A program made the position numbers and the translations under genes. Below are positions 1 through 5,387 of a stretch of DNA of 7,965 bases, one piece after another. Each line of letters begins with the position of its first letter. Within the stretch, counting starts at the first letter, position 1. Location of the stretch: contig MVQW01000271.1 of NCBI GenBank assembly GCA_002067265.1, positions 1 to 7,965 of the forward strand, in the 5' to 3' direction. The notes beneath the pieces were generated by a model. The model had not been told where the DNA came from, did not search any database, and saw only the letters and a list, made by a program, of their open reading frames with translations. The DNA is from Methanomethylovorans sp. PtaU1.Bin073. GTDB taxonomy: Archaea; Halobacteriota; Methanosarcinia; Methanosarcinales; Methanosarcinaceae.

Positions 1-149
1 CAAAAATGGTAGACTCCATAGATCCATTAATCACTGAAATTTCTTTCACTTCCGATATGATTGTTGGTAGCACTGCACTTGCCTTTTTAGCTATCACAAT
101 CTACGGAATATTAAAAATCATTAAAGTAATTGAGCTGCAAGATTGGTAA
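1..149 (+). CDS. C-terminal end of an unidentified membrane-anchored protein (5' partial)
   Basis: An open frame runs from the window edge (first complete codon at 3) to a TAA at 147-149. From the in-frame ATG at 6 it gives 47 residues. The last part is a hydrophobic helix, roughly residues 18-42 counted from that ATG (MIVGSTALAFLAITIYGILK followed by IIKVIELQDW), so the product ends in one membrane span with a short, weakly charged tail. The frame is open upstream of the ATG as far as can be seen, and no ribosome binding site is visible because the window starts there. It is therefore more likely the tail of a longer protein than a complete 47-residue gene. The family cannot be recognised from this fragment. 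The downstream hairpin and T-run suggest that its transcript ends before the glycosyltransferase genes. Confidence 0.55.
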   Translation, partial: KMVDSIDPLITEISFTSDMIVGSTALAFLAITIYGILKIIKVIELQDW

Positions 150-191
150 AAAATCGACCCCTTATTCTTTCAGGCATGAAATGACTTTTTT
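150..191 (+). terminator. Candidate terminator after the upstream partial gene
   Basis: A short perfect hairpin lies at 168-181 (TTTCA, loop GGCA, TGAAA), with a run of six T at 186-191. It starts about 20 bases after the TAA at 147-149. A wider imperfect pairing is possible between the C-rich and T-rich stretch at 158-171 and the G-rich stretch near 193-204. The T-run suits archaeal intrinsic termination, which depends mainly on U-tracts. The stem is short, so this is only a candidate. Confidence 0.4.
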
Positions 192-351
192 GAAAAGACG
201 GGGGAGAATTTGAATTTAGCTTGTAAAAAGAAACACAGTAAACAAATAATAAGTTCAGTCGTTTCTTTGATAAATGATCAATTGGTTTTATTCATTTTTT
301 TATTGATGTAAATGGATATTAGAAAGATAACAAGATACTGAAACTAATATT

Positions 352-368
352 CACCAAAGCTATATATA
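352..368 (+). promoter_or_regulatory. Archaeal-type promoter (BRE-like plus TATA box) for the glycosyltransferase pair
   Basis: TATATATA at 361-368 is preceded directly by a purine/A-rich BRE-like stretch (ACCAAAGC, 353-360). With the usual archaeal spacing of about 25 bases, transcription would start around 388-395 and leave a leader of about 90 bases before the ATG at 481. It is the best TATA match in the gap. AT-rich sequence gives such matches by chance, so the assignment is moderate. Confidence 0.45.
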
Positions 369-453
369 AGGAAAGTGTTACCTATTGACAGATTTCTACA
401 TGAATCGGCTTTGACGTACTGAATAGACTCTGTTTAAAAAGGATTCTGCAAAC

Positions 454-480
454 ATGGGAAGAGGTAAGCAAGTGGTATAA
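454..480 (+). promoter_or_regulatory. Possible 8-codon leader ORF abutting the glycosyltransferase start
   Basis: ATG at 454 opens an 8-codon frame (MGRGKQVV) whose TAA at 478-480 directly touches the ATG of the 790-residue gene, giving TAAATG. A Shine-Dalgarno-like AAGGA sits at 438-442, about 11 bases before this ATG. The main gene's own candidate Shine-Dalgarno (GAGGT, 461-465) lies inside the mini-ORF, 15 bases before its ATG, which is wider than usual. Termination and reinitiation could therefore help start the main gene. A frame this short can easily arise by chance. Confidence 0.25.
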
Positions 481-2853
481 ATGAAAATTGCAATAGTTGC
501 GCCAAGTCCTGTACCATTTACGATCGGGGGGGCTGAACTTTTATTCAGTAGTATGCAGGATGCCATTAACAATTATACTTCACATCAGTGTGAACTCATA
601 AAACTGACAACTAAAGAAGATAATATCTGGAGCTTAGTGGAATCTTATTATAAATTCTACAACCTGGACCTATCCCATTTTGACATGGTAATTTCGACTA
701 AATACCCTTCCTGGATGATAAAACATCGCAATCACATTGTCTATATGCTACATCCTTTAAGAGGATTATATGACACATACCATTTATGCACTGATAAAAG
801 AGATATTCCCAAAGAATTAAAAACTGGCCTTGTTAAAGAGATCCTTGATATAACCGAGATCAGAATCAAAAAACAGAAAGATATTGATGAGTTGTTTCAA
901 AAACTATTCCAGCTGCAACTGGAACAAGATAAGTACCCAGAAGAAATATTTACTTTCCCCGGAGCCTTTATACGAAAAATAATCCATTTTTTTGATCGCT
1001 GGGCATTGTCTTATGAGAATACAAAAGAGTATTATGCAATATCAGAAAATGTGAAAAAGCGGAGAGATTATTTCCCTCCTTCTGCAAGAGTAAAAGTTCT
1101 GTATCCTCCCTCAAAAATAGAAGATTTTGAGTGCAGAGGCTTTGAGTATCTCTTTACCGCAAGTAGACTGGATAGCCCAAAACGCATACATCTGCTTATT
1201 GATGCAATGAAGTTTGTTCCTCATAACATAAAATTAAAGATCGCAGGCGAAGGACCCGAAAAGGACAAACTTATGGAACTGGCTGACGGAGATAAAAGAA
1301 TAGAGTTCCTGGGGTTTGTTACTGAAACTGAGATGGTCGACCTATATGCAAATGCCCTTGCGGTATTATTTGTTCCTTTTGATGAAGATTATGGGTACAT
1401 TACCATTGAAGGAATGATGAGTGTCAAACCGCTTATAACTACTTTTGACAGCGGTGGTCCCCTGGAATTTGTAGAGGATTCAAAAACAGGATTCATAGTT
1501 GACACTGATCCTAAAGAGATCGCCGACAAGATAAATTATGTTGTTGAACACATAGAAGAAGCAAAAAAAATGGGATTGCTTGCACATGAAAAAATAAAAA
1601 ATATCTCATGGAATAACTTTGTAGCTAAACTGATAGGAGAAAGAGATGTCCAATTTCAGCGAAAGAAGAAGATACTTGTATTAGCTACTTATTCCTGCTA
1701 TCCGCCAAGAGGTGGAGGTCAGCAAAGAGTATACAACATATATTCCAGGCTTGCAAAAAAATTTGATGTCACCATTTGCTCGATACTTGAGAGTGATAAG
1801 GAATACCAGAACCTTATCCTGAAGAATGGCCTCAGGCAAATATGCATTCCACAAAGCATCGAACATGCAAGATGCCAATGGGATATTGAAGGCAAGACTG
1901 GTCTAAATCTATATGATGTTCTTATGATAGACCATGTCGGAAAGTCTGGAAGTTATATAGAAAGAGTGCAAAAATTAGCTGATGAAGCTGATATAATCAT
2001 ATTTTCTCATCCATACCTTTTTGTTCTGAAAAACTGGATCAGTCTGGATGAAAAGATCATCGTATATGAATCACATAATGTGGAATATCTTCTAAAGAAG
2101 GACTACGCTGACCCATATTACTCCCAGGAAGTATTCGATGTTGAGAAGGAAGCTTCTGAAAAAGCTGATCTTATTTTTACCACTTCTAATGAAGATAAAG
2201 AACATCTGGTACAATTGTATTCCATAGATCCGAATAAGATCCTTATTACTCCTAACGGAGTAGATTCATCAAAGATAGACCTGATAAGCCTGGATGAAAA
2301 AGAATGCCTGAAAAAGGAATTAGGACTCTCAGGTCATTATACTATATTATTTATTGGCAGCTGGCACCCTCCAAACTTGGAAGCTTTAAAATTCATTTTG
2401 GATAACATTATTAATAAGTTTCCAGATTGTATTTTTATTGTCGTCGGCAGCATAAAACATTATTATATCCATGAGTACGAGGATTTCCCAAAAAATGTTC
2501 TGGCTTTTGGAGTTGTAGATGAAGATGAGAAATATGAGATTTATAAGTTGGCAGACATTGCCATAAATCCCATGTTCAGCGGTTCAGGAACAAACCTGAA
2601 AATGTTAGATTACATGAGCGCAGGCATTCCCACTATTAGCACTCCCATTGGTGCAAGGGGATTGGATATTGAAAATGGGAAACACGCTTTGATCTGCTCC
2701 GATGATCATATGCATGAAAAAATTGCTGAGCTTATCAATACGGAAATGTTGCGGAATAAGTTGAGAATAAATGGCAGAATTCTTGTAGAATCTAAATATT
2801 CATGGGATAGAATCGCTGCGTCGATCATATCAAAACTGAAGGAGATCGCTTAA
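481..2853 (+). CDS. Double-domain GT4 glycosyltransferase (two fused GT-B units)
   Basis: The 790-residue product joins two complete family-4 glycosyltransferase units end to end. These are retaining GT-B enzymes that move a sugar from a nucleotide-sugar to a growing glycan on the cytoplasmic side. Unit 1 (about 1-390) has the N-terminal acceptor-side glycine motif IGGAE (15-19), a lysine- and glutamate-rich helical insertion (about 105-165), the donor phosphate-binding pair R229 and K234 in ASRLDSPKR, and the EX7E motif E302-E310, followed by DSGGPLEFV. Unit 2 (about 394-790) has PRGGGQQR (409-416), ESHNVEY (530-536), IGSWHPPN (625-632) and GSGTNLKMLDYM (701-712), typical of the Glyco_trans_1_4 type. 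Each unit ends in the customary SWxxxxxxL helix, and the linker between them is only about ten residues. An in-frame TAA just upstream (478-480) fixes ATG 481 as the earliest start. There is no signal peptide or clear membrane helix, so it is probably cytosolic or peripheral. The sugar and acceptor cannot be read from the sequence. The family call is firm and the pathway (surface polysaccharide or glycoprotein glycan) is inferred. Confidence 0.93.
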   Translation: MKIAIVAPSPVPFTIGGAELLFSSMQDAINNYTSHQCELIKLTTKEDNIWSLVESYYKFYNLDLSHFDMVISTKYPSWMIKHRNHIVYMLHPLRGLYDTYHLCTDKRDIPKELKTGLVKEILDITEIRIKKQKDIDELFQKLFQLQLEQDKYPEEIFTFPGAFIRKIIHFFDRWALSYENTKEYYAISENVKKRRDYFPPSARVKVLYPPSKIEDFECRGFEYLFTASRLDSPKRIHLLIDAMKFVPHNIKLKIAGEGPEKDKLMELADGDKRIEFLGFVTETEMVDLYANALAVLFVPFDEDYGYITIEGMMSVKPLITTFDSGGPLEFVEDSKTGFIVDTDPKEIADKINYVVEHIEEAKKMGLLAHEKIKNISWNNFVAKLIGERDVQFQRKKKILVLATYSCYPPRGGGQQRVYNIYSRLAKKFDVTICSILESDKEYQNLILKNGLRQICIPQSIEHARCQWDIEGKTGLNLYDVLMIDHVGKSGSYIERVQKLADEADIIIFSHPYLFVLKNWISLDEKIIVYESHNVEYLLKKDYADPYYSQEVFDVEKEASEKADLIFTTSNEDKEHLVQLYSIDPNKILITPNGVDSSKIDLISLDEKECLKKELGLSGHYTILFIGSWHPPNLEALKFILDNIINKFPDCIFIVVGSIKHYYIHEYEDFPKNVLAFGVVDEDEKYEIYKLADIAINPMFSGSGTNLKMLDYMSAGIPTISTPIGARGLDIENGKHALICSDDHMHEKIAELINTEMLRNKLRINGRILVESKYSWDRIAASIISKLKEIA

Positions 2854-2858
2854 AATTG
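2841..2858 (+). promoter_or_regulatory. Ribosome binding site and TTG start of the second glycosyltransferase
   Basis: GGAGAT at 2841-2846 lies inside the last codons of the upstream gene, 9 bases before a TTG at 2856. That TTG is two bases after the upstream TAA (2851-2853). No ATG or GTG gives the same frame nearby, and the residues after TTG (KIAFVVQRYGE) are the standard first beta-strand of a GT4 enzyme, which supports TTG as the start. The arrangement implies translational coupling of the two genes. Confidence 0.75.
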
Positions 2859-4037
2859 AAGATTGCTTTTGTAGTTCAGAGATATGGAGAAAATATTGTA
2901 GGAGGTGCTGAATACTTTACCAGGCTTGTGGCTGAAAGAATGAGCCAGTACCATGAAATTGAAGTCCTTACCACCTGCGCAGCAGATTATCATTTATGGA
3001 AGAATGAATATCCAGAGGGTCTTGATGTACTAAATGGGATAAAAATACATAGGTTCATGAACTCGGCAAAGAGGAATCCAAATAAGCATAATAAGATCCA
3101 GGACATGGTTTATTATTCGACACACAGCGTAAATGATGAGATCTCCTGGATAAATGAGCAGGGACCGAATTGCCCAAAACTCATTGAGTATATTTCAGAT
3201 AACCGGGATAAATACGATTGCTTTGTATTTTTCACATTCAGGTATTATCCATCCTATTATGGAATAAAAGAGGTTGAGCATAAGTCATTAATAGTTCCTT
3301 TTGCAGAGAACGATCCTGCGCTTGACCTTACAACAACAAGAGAAATATTTGAAGCGTCTCAGGCAATCATTTATTGTACCCCCGAGGAAAAACGGCTGAT
3401 TGAAAGAAAAGTGAATATAACAGCTGGAAAAAAATCAGACATAATTGGATGCGGGATCGAAATTCCAGAGAATATAGTTCCAAACAAGGAACAACGGAAT
3501 CAGAAGTACGTATTATATGTTGGAAGGATAGAAGGTTCTAAAGGCTGTTACCAGTTATTCGAGTACTACCTTAGATTGATAAAAGAATTTCCGGATCTTC
3601 CTGCATTGCTTCTTGCCGGATTGGATGCAATTGAAATACCAAAAAATGAGAAGGTCAAATATCTGGGTTTTATCTCAGAAGATGAAAAGTACTCTCTATT
3701 AAGTGGTGCAGAGTTTTTGATCATGTCTTCACCTTACGAAAGCTTTTCCTTGGTCACACTAGAATCAATGGGTTGTGGAACACCAGTATTGGTAAATGGT
3801 GAATGTGATGTTTTAAAAGGTCATTGCTTAAGAAGTAATGCAGGTCTGTGGTACCAAAACTATGAGGAATTCAGAGAATGTTTCAGGTTCTTGTGTTCTA
3901 ACGATCAAATAAAATTCAAAATGCGCGAAAACGGAAAAAAGTACGTGAGTAAAAATTACTCATGGGATATAATCGAAAAGAAATACCTTGAATTATTCAG
4001 CATATTTGATCCTGGCCAAAAGCAGAAAAATGGCTGA
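2856..4037 (+). CDS. GT4 family glycosyltransferase
   Basis: The 393-residue product has the normal length of one GT-B fold glycosyltransferase of family 4 and would transfer a sugar from a nucleotide-sugar donor to a glycan acceptor in the cytoplasm. The N-terminal domain opens with KIAFVVQRYGE and the glycine motif VGGAE (15-19). The C-terminal donor domain starts near residue 217 with KYVLYVGRIEGSKG, giving the phosphate-binding R224 and K229. The catalytic-region EX7E motif is E295-E303 in YESFSLVTLE, followed by a GTPVLVN strand. It ends with the typical YSWDIIEKKY helix. There is no signal peptide or membrane segment. The start is TTG, two bases after the preceding glycosyltransferase gene, so the two are almost certainly one operon and likely act on the same glycan. 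Its N-terminal motif resembles unit 1 of that neighbour, which suggests relatedness. Donor and acceptor are unknown; the family call is firm. Confidence 0.93.
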   Translation: MKIAFVVQRYGENIVGGAEYFTRLVAERMSQYHEIEVLTTCAADYHLWKNEYPEGLDVLNGIKIHRFMNSAKRNPNKHNKIQDMVYYSTHSVNDEISWINEQGPNCPKLIEYISDNRDKYDCFVFFTFRYYPSYYGIKEVEHKSLIVPFAENDPALDLTTTREIFEASQAIIYCTPEEKRLIERKVNITAGKKSDIIGCGIEIPENIVPNKEQRNQKYVLYVGRIEGSKGCYQLFEYYLRLIKEFPDLPALLLAGLDAIEIPKNEKVKYLGFISEDEKYSLLSGAEFLIMSSPYESFSLVTLESMGCGTPVLVNGECDVLKGHCLRSNAGLWYQNYEEFRECFRFLCSNDQIKFKMRENGKKYVSKNYSWDIIEKKYLELFSIFDPGQKQKNG

Positions 4038-4191
4038 TCCTTATAAAACAGATGTTTCAAAAAGTATGGCTTCTTTCAACATCGTATGGGTAATTTCAAC
4101 ACAATATTTGTCTGCCTGTAGAATGCATAGTTGACTACACTTCCATTATCAAGAGCTCAACTTTAGTACAAATGAATAAATGAAGTCAAAC

Positions 4192-4255
4192 AAAAAAATG
4201 ATACACAATAGTAAAAGGAGTAGGTACCTTATCCTCTCTAGTTTGTAGGTACCTA
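4192..4255 (-). terminator. Candidate terminator of the acidic surface-protein gene
   Basis: Read on the minus strand, 13 bases after the TAA (4269-4271) comes a stem of 9 base pairs (TAGGTACCT at 4221-4229 with AGGTACCTA at 4247-4255, loop of 17 bases). Next is CTCCTTTT, then a run of seven T (A at 4192-4198 on +). Hairpin plus U-tracts in this position fits a 3' end. The loop is large, and each arm is itself palindromic, so other foldings are possible. Confidence 0.5.
4220..4255. repeat. Direct repeat of a GGTACC-centred palindrome
   Basis: GTAGGTACCT occurs at 4220-4229 and again at 4245-4254, exactly 25 bases apart. The core AGGTACCT is self-complementary, and in the second copy the palindrome extends to TAGGTACCTA (4246-4255). 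The pair can therefore act as direct repeats, as a long inverted repeat or as two separate dyads. Its position just after the minus-strand stop makes a 3'-end hairpin the simplest reading. Confidence 0.6.
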
Positions 4256-4268
4256 TGCTATGTTGTCC

Positions 4269-4874
4269 TTACTTTCTGATGTAGTAGATTGCTACTGCAA
4301 TCAGACTCGCGATTATCAGTGCGATTGTAACTGGTACATGGGAGCCATTGTTGCTGGCAGTGTTCGCTGCTGTAACATTGGAATCATCGTTTTGGTCTAC
4401 AGCAGAGTTGCTACTGACTGGTGCGAGCACAACTGGCTCAGTCTCTACTGGGAGAGATATTCCATCGTCTACCTTTGCAGTCCCTGTTGTAGTTGTCTTA
4501 ACTATGTGAGCTTCACCATATCCGGTTGAGCTGCCTACCTTTACCTCAATTTCGTTCTCAGTCTCTGTGACAGGTGTTTCTGCAACTGGAGTTTCCACAA
4601 CCTCGGGTTCCTCGGCGGTGGTTTCATCAGCATTGTCTACAACAGGAGTGGTAACCTCAGTTTCATCGTTAGTACTGGAATCCTCAGTTTCTTCATCAGT
4701 ACTGGAATCATCGGTTTCCTCCTCTTCTGTAGTTGTATCGACAGGCTCTACTACCTTAACTGGCTCTGTCTCACTAGTAGAGTCGTCAACAGTCTTTGTA
4801 GGGGGAACCCAGCATGCCTGGGCACCTGCACTGAATGCGATTAGAACCATTAATGCTGTCAATATCTTCATCAT
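4269..4874 (-). CDS. Acidic Thr/Glu-rich cell-surface protein with C-terminal membrane anchor
   Basis: The 201-residue product has three parts. A signal peptide (about 1-20: Met-Met-Lys, a hydrophobic core, then AQA before C21) suggests signal peptidase cleavage before Cys-Trp. A long low-complexity stretch (about 25-175) is dominated by Thr, Glu, Asp, Ser, Val and Pro, with short repeats such as DSST-ETE and ETPV. A C-terminal hydrophobic helix (about 180-199) ends in Arg-Lys. It should be exported, with an extended acidic stalk outside the cell held by the C-terminal helix. N-X-S/T sequons at N166 and N176 sit just outside the membrane, and the many Ser/Thr could also carry O-linked sugars. 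ATG 4874 is chosen because GGTGATCC lies just upstream; a second ATG follows directly. No catalytic domain is visible and I recognise no named family. The C-terminal VPVT-helix-RK pattern loosely resembles archaeal sorting tails but matches none I can name. Confidence 0.85.
   Translation of the reverse strand: MMKILTALMVLIAFSAGAQACWVPPTKTVDDSTSETEPVKVVEPVDTTTEEEETDDSSTDEETEDSSTNDETEVTTPVVDNADETTAEEPEVVETPVAETPVTETENEIEVKVGSSTGYGEAHIVKTTTTGTAKVDDGISLPVETEPVVLAPVSSNSAVDQNDDSNVTAANTASNNGSHVPVTIALIIASLIAVAIYYIRK
4655..4708 (-). repeat. 27-bp tandem duplication inside the acidic surface-protein gene
   Basis: Two adjacent 27-base units (4655-4681 and 4682-4708) are near-identical. They share CCTCAGTTTC at one end and AGTACTGGAAT at the other. 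They encode two 9-residue acidic units (DSSTDEETE-like and DSSTNDETE). A more diverged third unit may follow at 4709-4735. This is an in-frame expansion within the stalk region. Confidence 0.7.
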
Positions 4875-4877
4875 TTT

Positions 4878-4886
4878 GGATCACCC
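4878..4886 (-). promoter_or_regulatory. Strong Shine-Dalgarno of the acidic surface-protein gene
   Basis: On the minus strand GGGTGATCC lies 3 bases before the ATG at 4874. GGTGATCC is complementary to the GGATCACC segment near the 3' end of 16S rRNA, upstream of the CCTCC core. This decides the start codon and requires transcription to begin upstream of 4886. Confidence 0.6.
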
Positions 4887-4932
4887 TTCTCTCACTCGAA
4901 ATTTATACAAACATCGTTTTTCTTTTCTTTAT

Positions 4933-4959
4933 CTTGCGTCTTACTCTTTGTAAGACAAG
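4933..4959 (-). promoter_or_regulatory. Stem-loop at the expected 5' end of the surface-protein leader
   Basis: GTCTTAC (4938-4944) pairs perfectly with GTAAGAC (4950-4956) around a 5-base loop. CTT (4933-4935) can extend the pairing with AAG (4957-4959) across a two-base bulge. If the TATA box at 4977-4984 is used, this structure would lie at the very 5' end of the mRNA, where it could affect stability. This is inferred from position alone. Confidence 0.3.
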
Positions 4960-4976
4960 AAGAAATCAGATTTTCG

Positions 4977-4984
4977 AATATTTA
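4977..4984 (-). promoter_or_regulatory. Candidate TATA box for the acidic surface-protein gene
   Basis: The minus strand reads TTTAAATA here. With normal spacing transcription would begin near 4950-4957, leaving a leader of about 80 bases that includes the Shine-Dalgarno. A second match (TATAAATT, 4900-4907) is closer to the gene, but it would start the transcript at or inside the Shine-Dalgarno, so it fits less well. The region is AT-rich and the choice is tentative. Confidence 0.3.
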
Positions 4985-5049
4985 AACATTGTCAATATAT
5001 TAAATATGTTGATACTCATAATGATGAGGTCTGCAAGAACAAAAAAATC

Positions 5050-5187
5050 ATGGGAAAAAAGAAGTCTTCAAAGATTAGAATGAAAGATAAACAGAGGAGG
5101 TCGCTTCAACATCATATAGATAAATTCAACGCCAATATATCGCTGATTTTCTTTAGAAGAACAATTTTCTGCACACTAAAGTATTGA
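5050..5187 (+). CDS. Doubtful small basic ORF (45 codons)
   Basis: ATG at 5050 opens a 45-codon frame ending at TGA 5185-5187. The first half is strongly basic (MGKKKSSKIRMKDKQRR) and the second has a short hydrophobic patch with FFRR and a single Cys. There is no good Shine-Dalgarno at the right distance (TGAGGT at 5025-5030 is about 19 bases away), and no family is recognised. It is isolated on + between two minus-strand genes. The lysine content largely follows the local A-richness, so it may not be a gene. It could be a small nucleic-acid-binding peptide, a remnant, or chance. Confidence 0.18.
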   Translation: MGKKKSSKIRMKDKQRRSLQHHIDKFNANISLIFFRRTIFCTLKY

Positions 5188-5306
5188 TATTTAGAATGGA
5201 ATAGTATGACATCGCTATCCTGACAGCCAAGATATGATCACTAAATCAGAACTTTCTCTTATTCCAAATCCCATACGAATTTACCCACTCACTGTTGTGG
5301 AGGGGT

Positions 5307-5346
5307 CAAAAAAGAAGGTAGAAGTTTATGTTGGGTCATAAACTTC
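5307..5346 (-). terminator. Terminator of the large LVIVD-repeat protein gene
   Basis: GAAGTTTATG (5321-5330) and CATAAACTTC (5337-5346) form a perfect 10-bp stem with a 6-base loop. On the minus strand the stem is followed after a short gap by a pyrimidine run containing six T (A at 5308-5313 on +). It lies about 40 bases after the TAA at 5388-5390, with another hairpin in between. Strong stem plus T-run makes this the most convincing terminator in the window. Confidence 0.65.
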
Positions 5347-5369
5347 CACATTTGTTCTGGCTATAATAG

Positions 5370-5386
5370 CTCCTTTTAGAAAGGAG
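5370..5386 (-). terminator. Short hairpin directly after the LVIVD-repeat gene stop
   Basis: CTCCTTT (5370-5376) and AAAGGAG (5380-5386) form a perfect 7-bp stem with a 3-base loop, one base beyond the stop codon on the minus strand. No T-tract follows directly (CTATTATAG), so it may protect the mRNA 3' end or work together with the stronger hairpin at 5321-5346. Confidence 0.4.
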
Positions 5387-5387
5387 T

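Larger units (their letters stand above)
150..480. other. AT-rich intergenic region upstream of the glycosyltransferase genes
   Basis: About 330 bases contain no convincing complete gene on either strand. They hold a candidate terminator (150-191), a TATA-like promoter (361-368) and an 8-codon upstream ORF (454-480). No tRNA, repeat array or riboswitch-like structure is recognisable in 192-350, which is simply AT-rich. Confidence 0.6.
4038..4268. other. Convergent intergenic region
   Basis: About 230 bases lie between the ends of the + strand glycosyltransferase and the minus-strand surface-protein gene. I see no gene in it. The right end holds the palindromic GGTACC repeats and A-tract described separately. 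No clear hairpin with a T-tract is seen directly after 4037, so the site where the glycosyltransferase transcript ends is not obvious. Confidence 0.5.
4875..5387. other. Intergenic region between two minus-strand surface-protein genes
   Basis: About 510 AT-rich bases contain the promoter and leader of the acidic surface protein (4875 to about 5010), a leader hairpin (4933-4959), one weak 45-codon ORF on + (5050-5187), and two hairpins (5321-5346, 5370-5386) that probably end the large repeat-protein transcript. Nothing recognisable lies in 5188-5300. Confidence 0.55.

Noticed and set aside
1600..1700. Possible frameshift or assembly join between the two glycosyltransferase units
   Set aside because: The reading frame is continuous with a natural linker, and both flanking domains are complete in the same frame, so a real fusion is the simpler reading.
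4260..4529. Open frame on + with many Cys and Tyr
   Set aside because: It lies opposite the surface-protein gene, which has a signal peptide, a ribosome binding site and a membrane anchor. The + frame has no domain and its composition is the complement of Thr/Val/Ala codons.
4812..4823. Lipoprotein lipobox at Cys21 of the small surface protein
   Set aside because: Residues before the Cys are Ala-Gln-Ala, not the usual Leu-Ala/Ser-Gly/Ala pattern. An AQA signal peptidase site fits better, and the protein already has a C-terminal anchor. A lipid-modified Cys is not fully excluded.
4567..5083. Ser/Val-rich and hydrophobic open frames on +
   Set aside because: The Ser-rich part is the mirror of the acidic Thr/Glu repeat on the minus strand. 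The 4835-5083 frame starts inside the signal peptide coding region, has no ribosome binding site and continues into AT-rich leader sequence.
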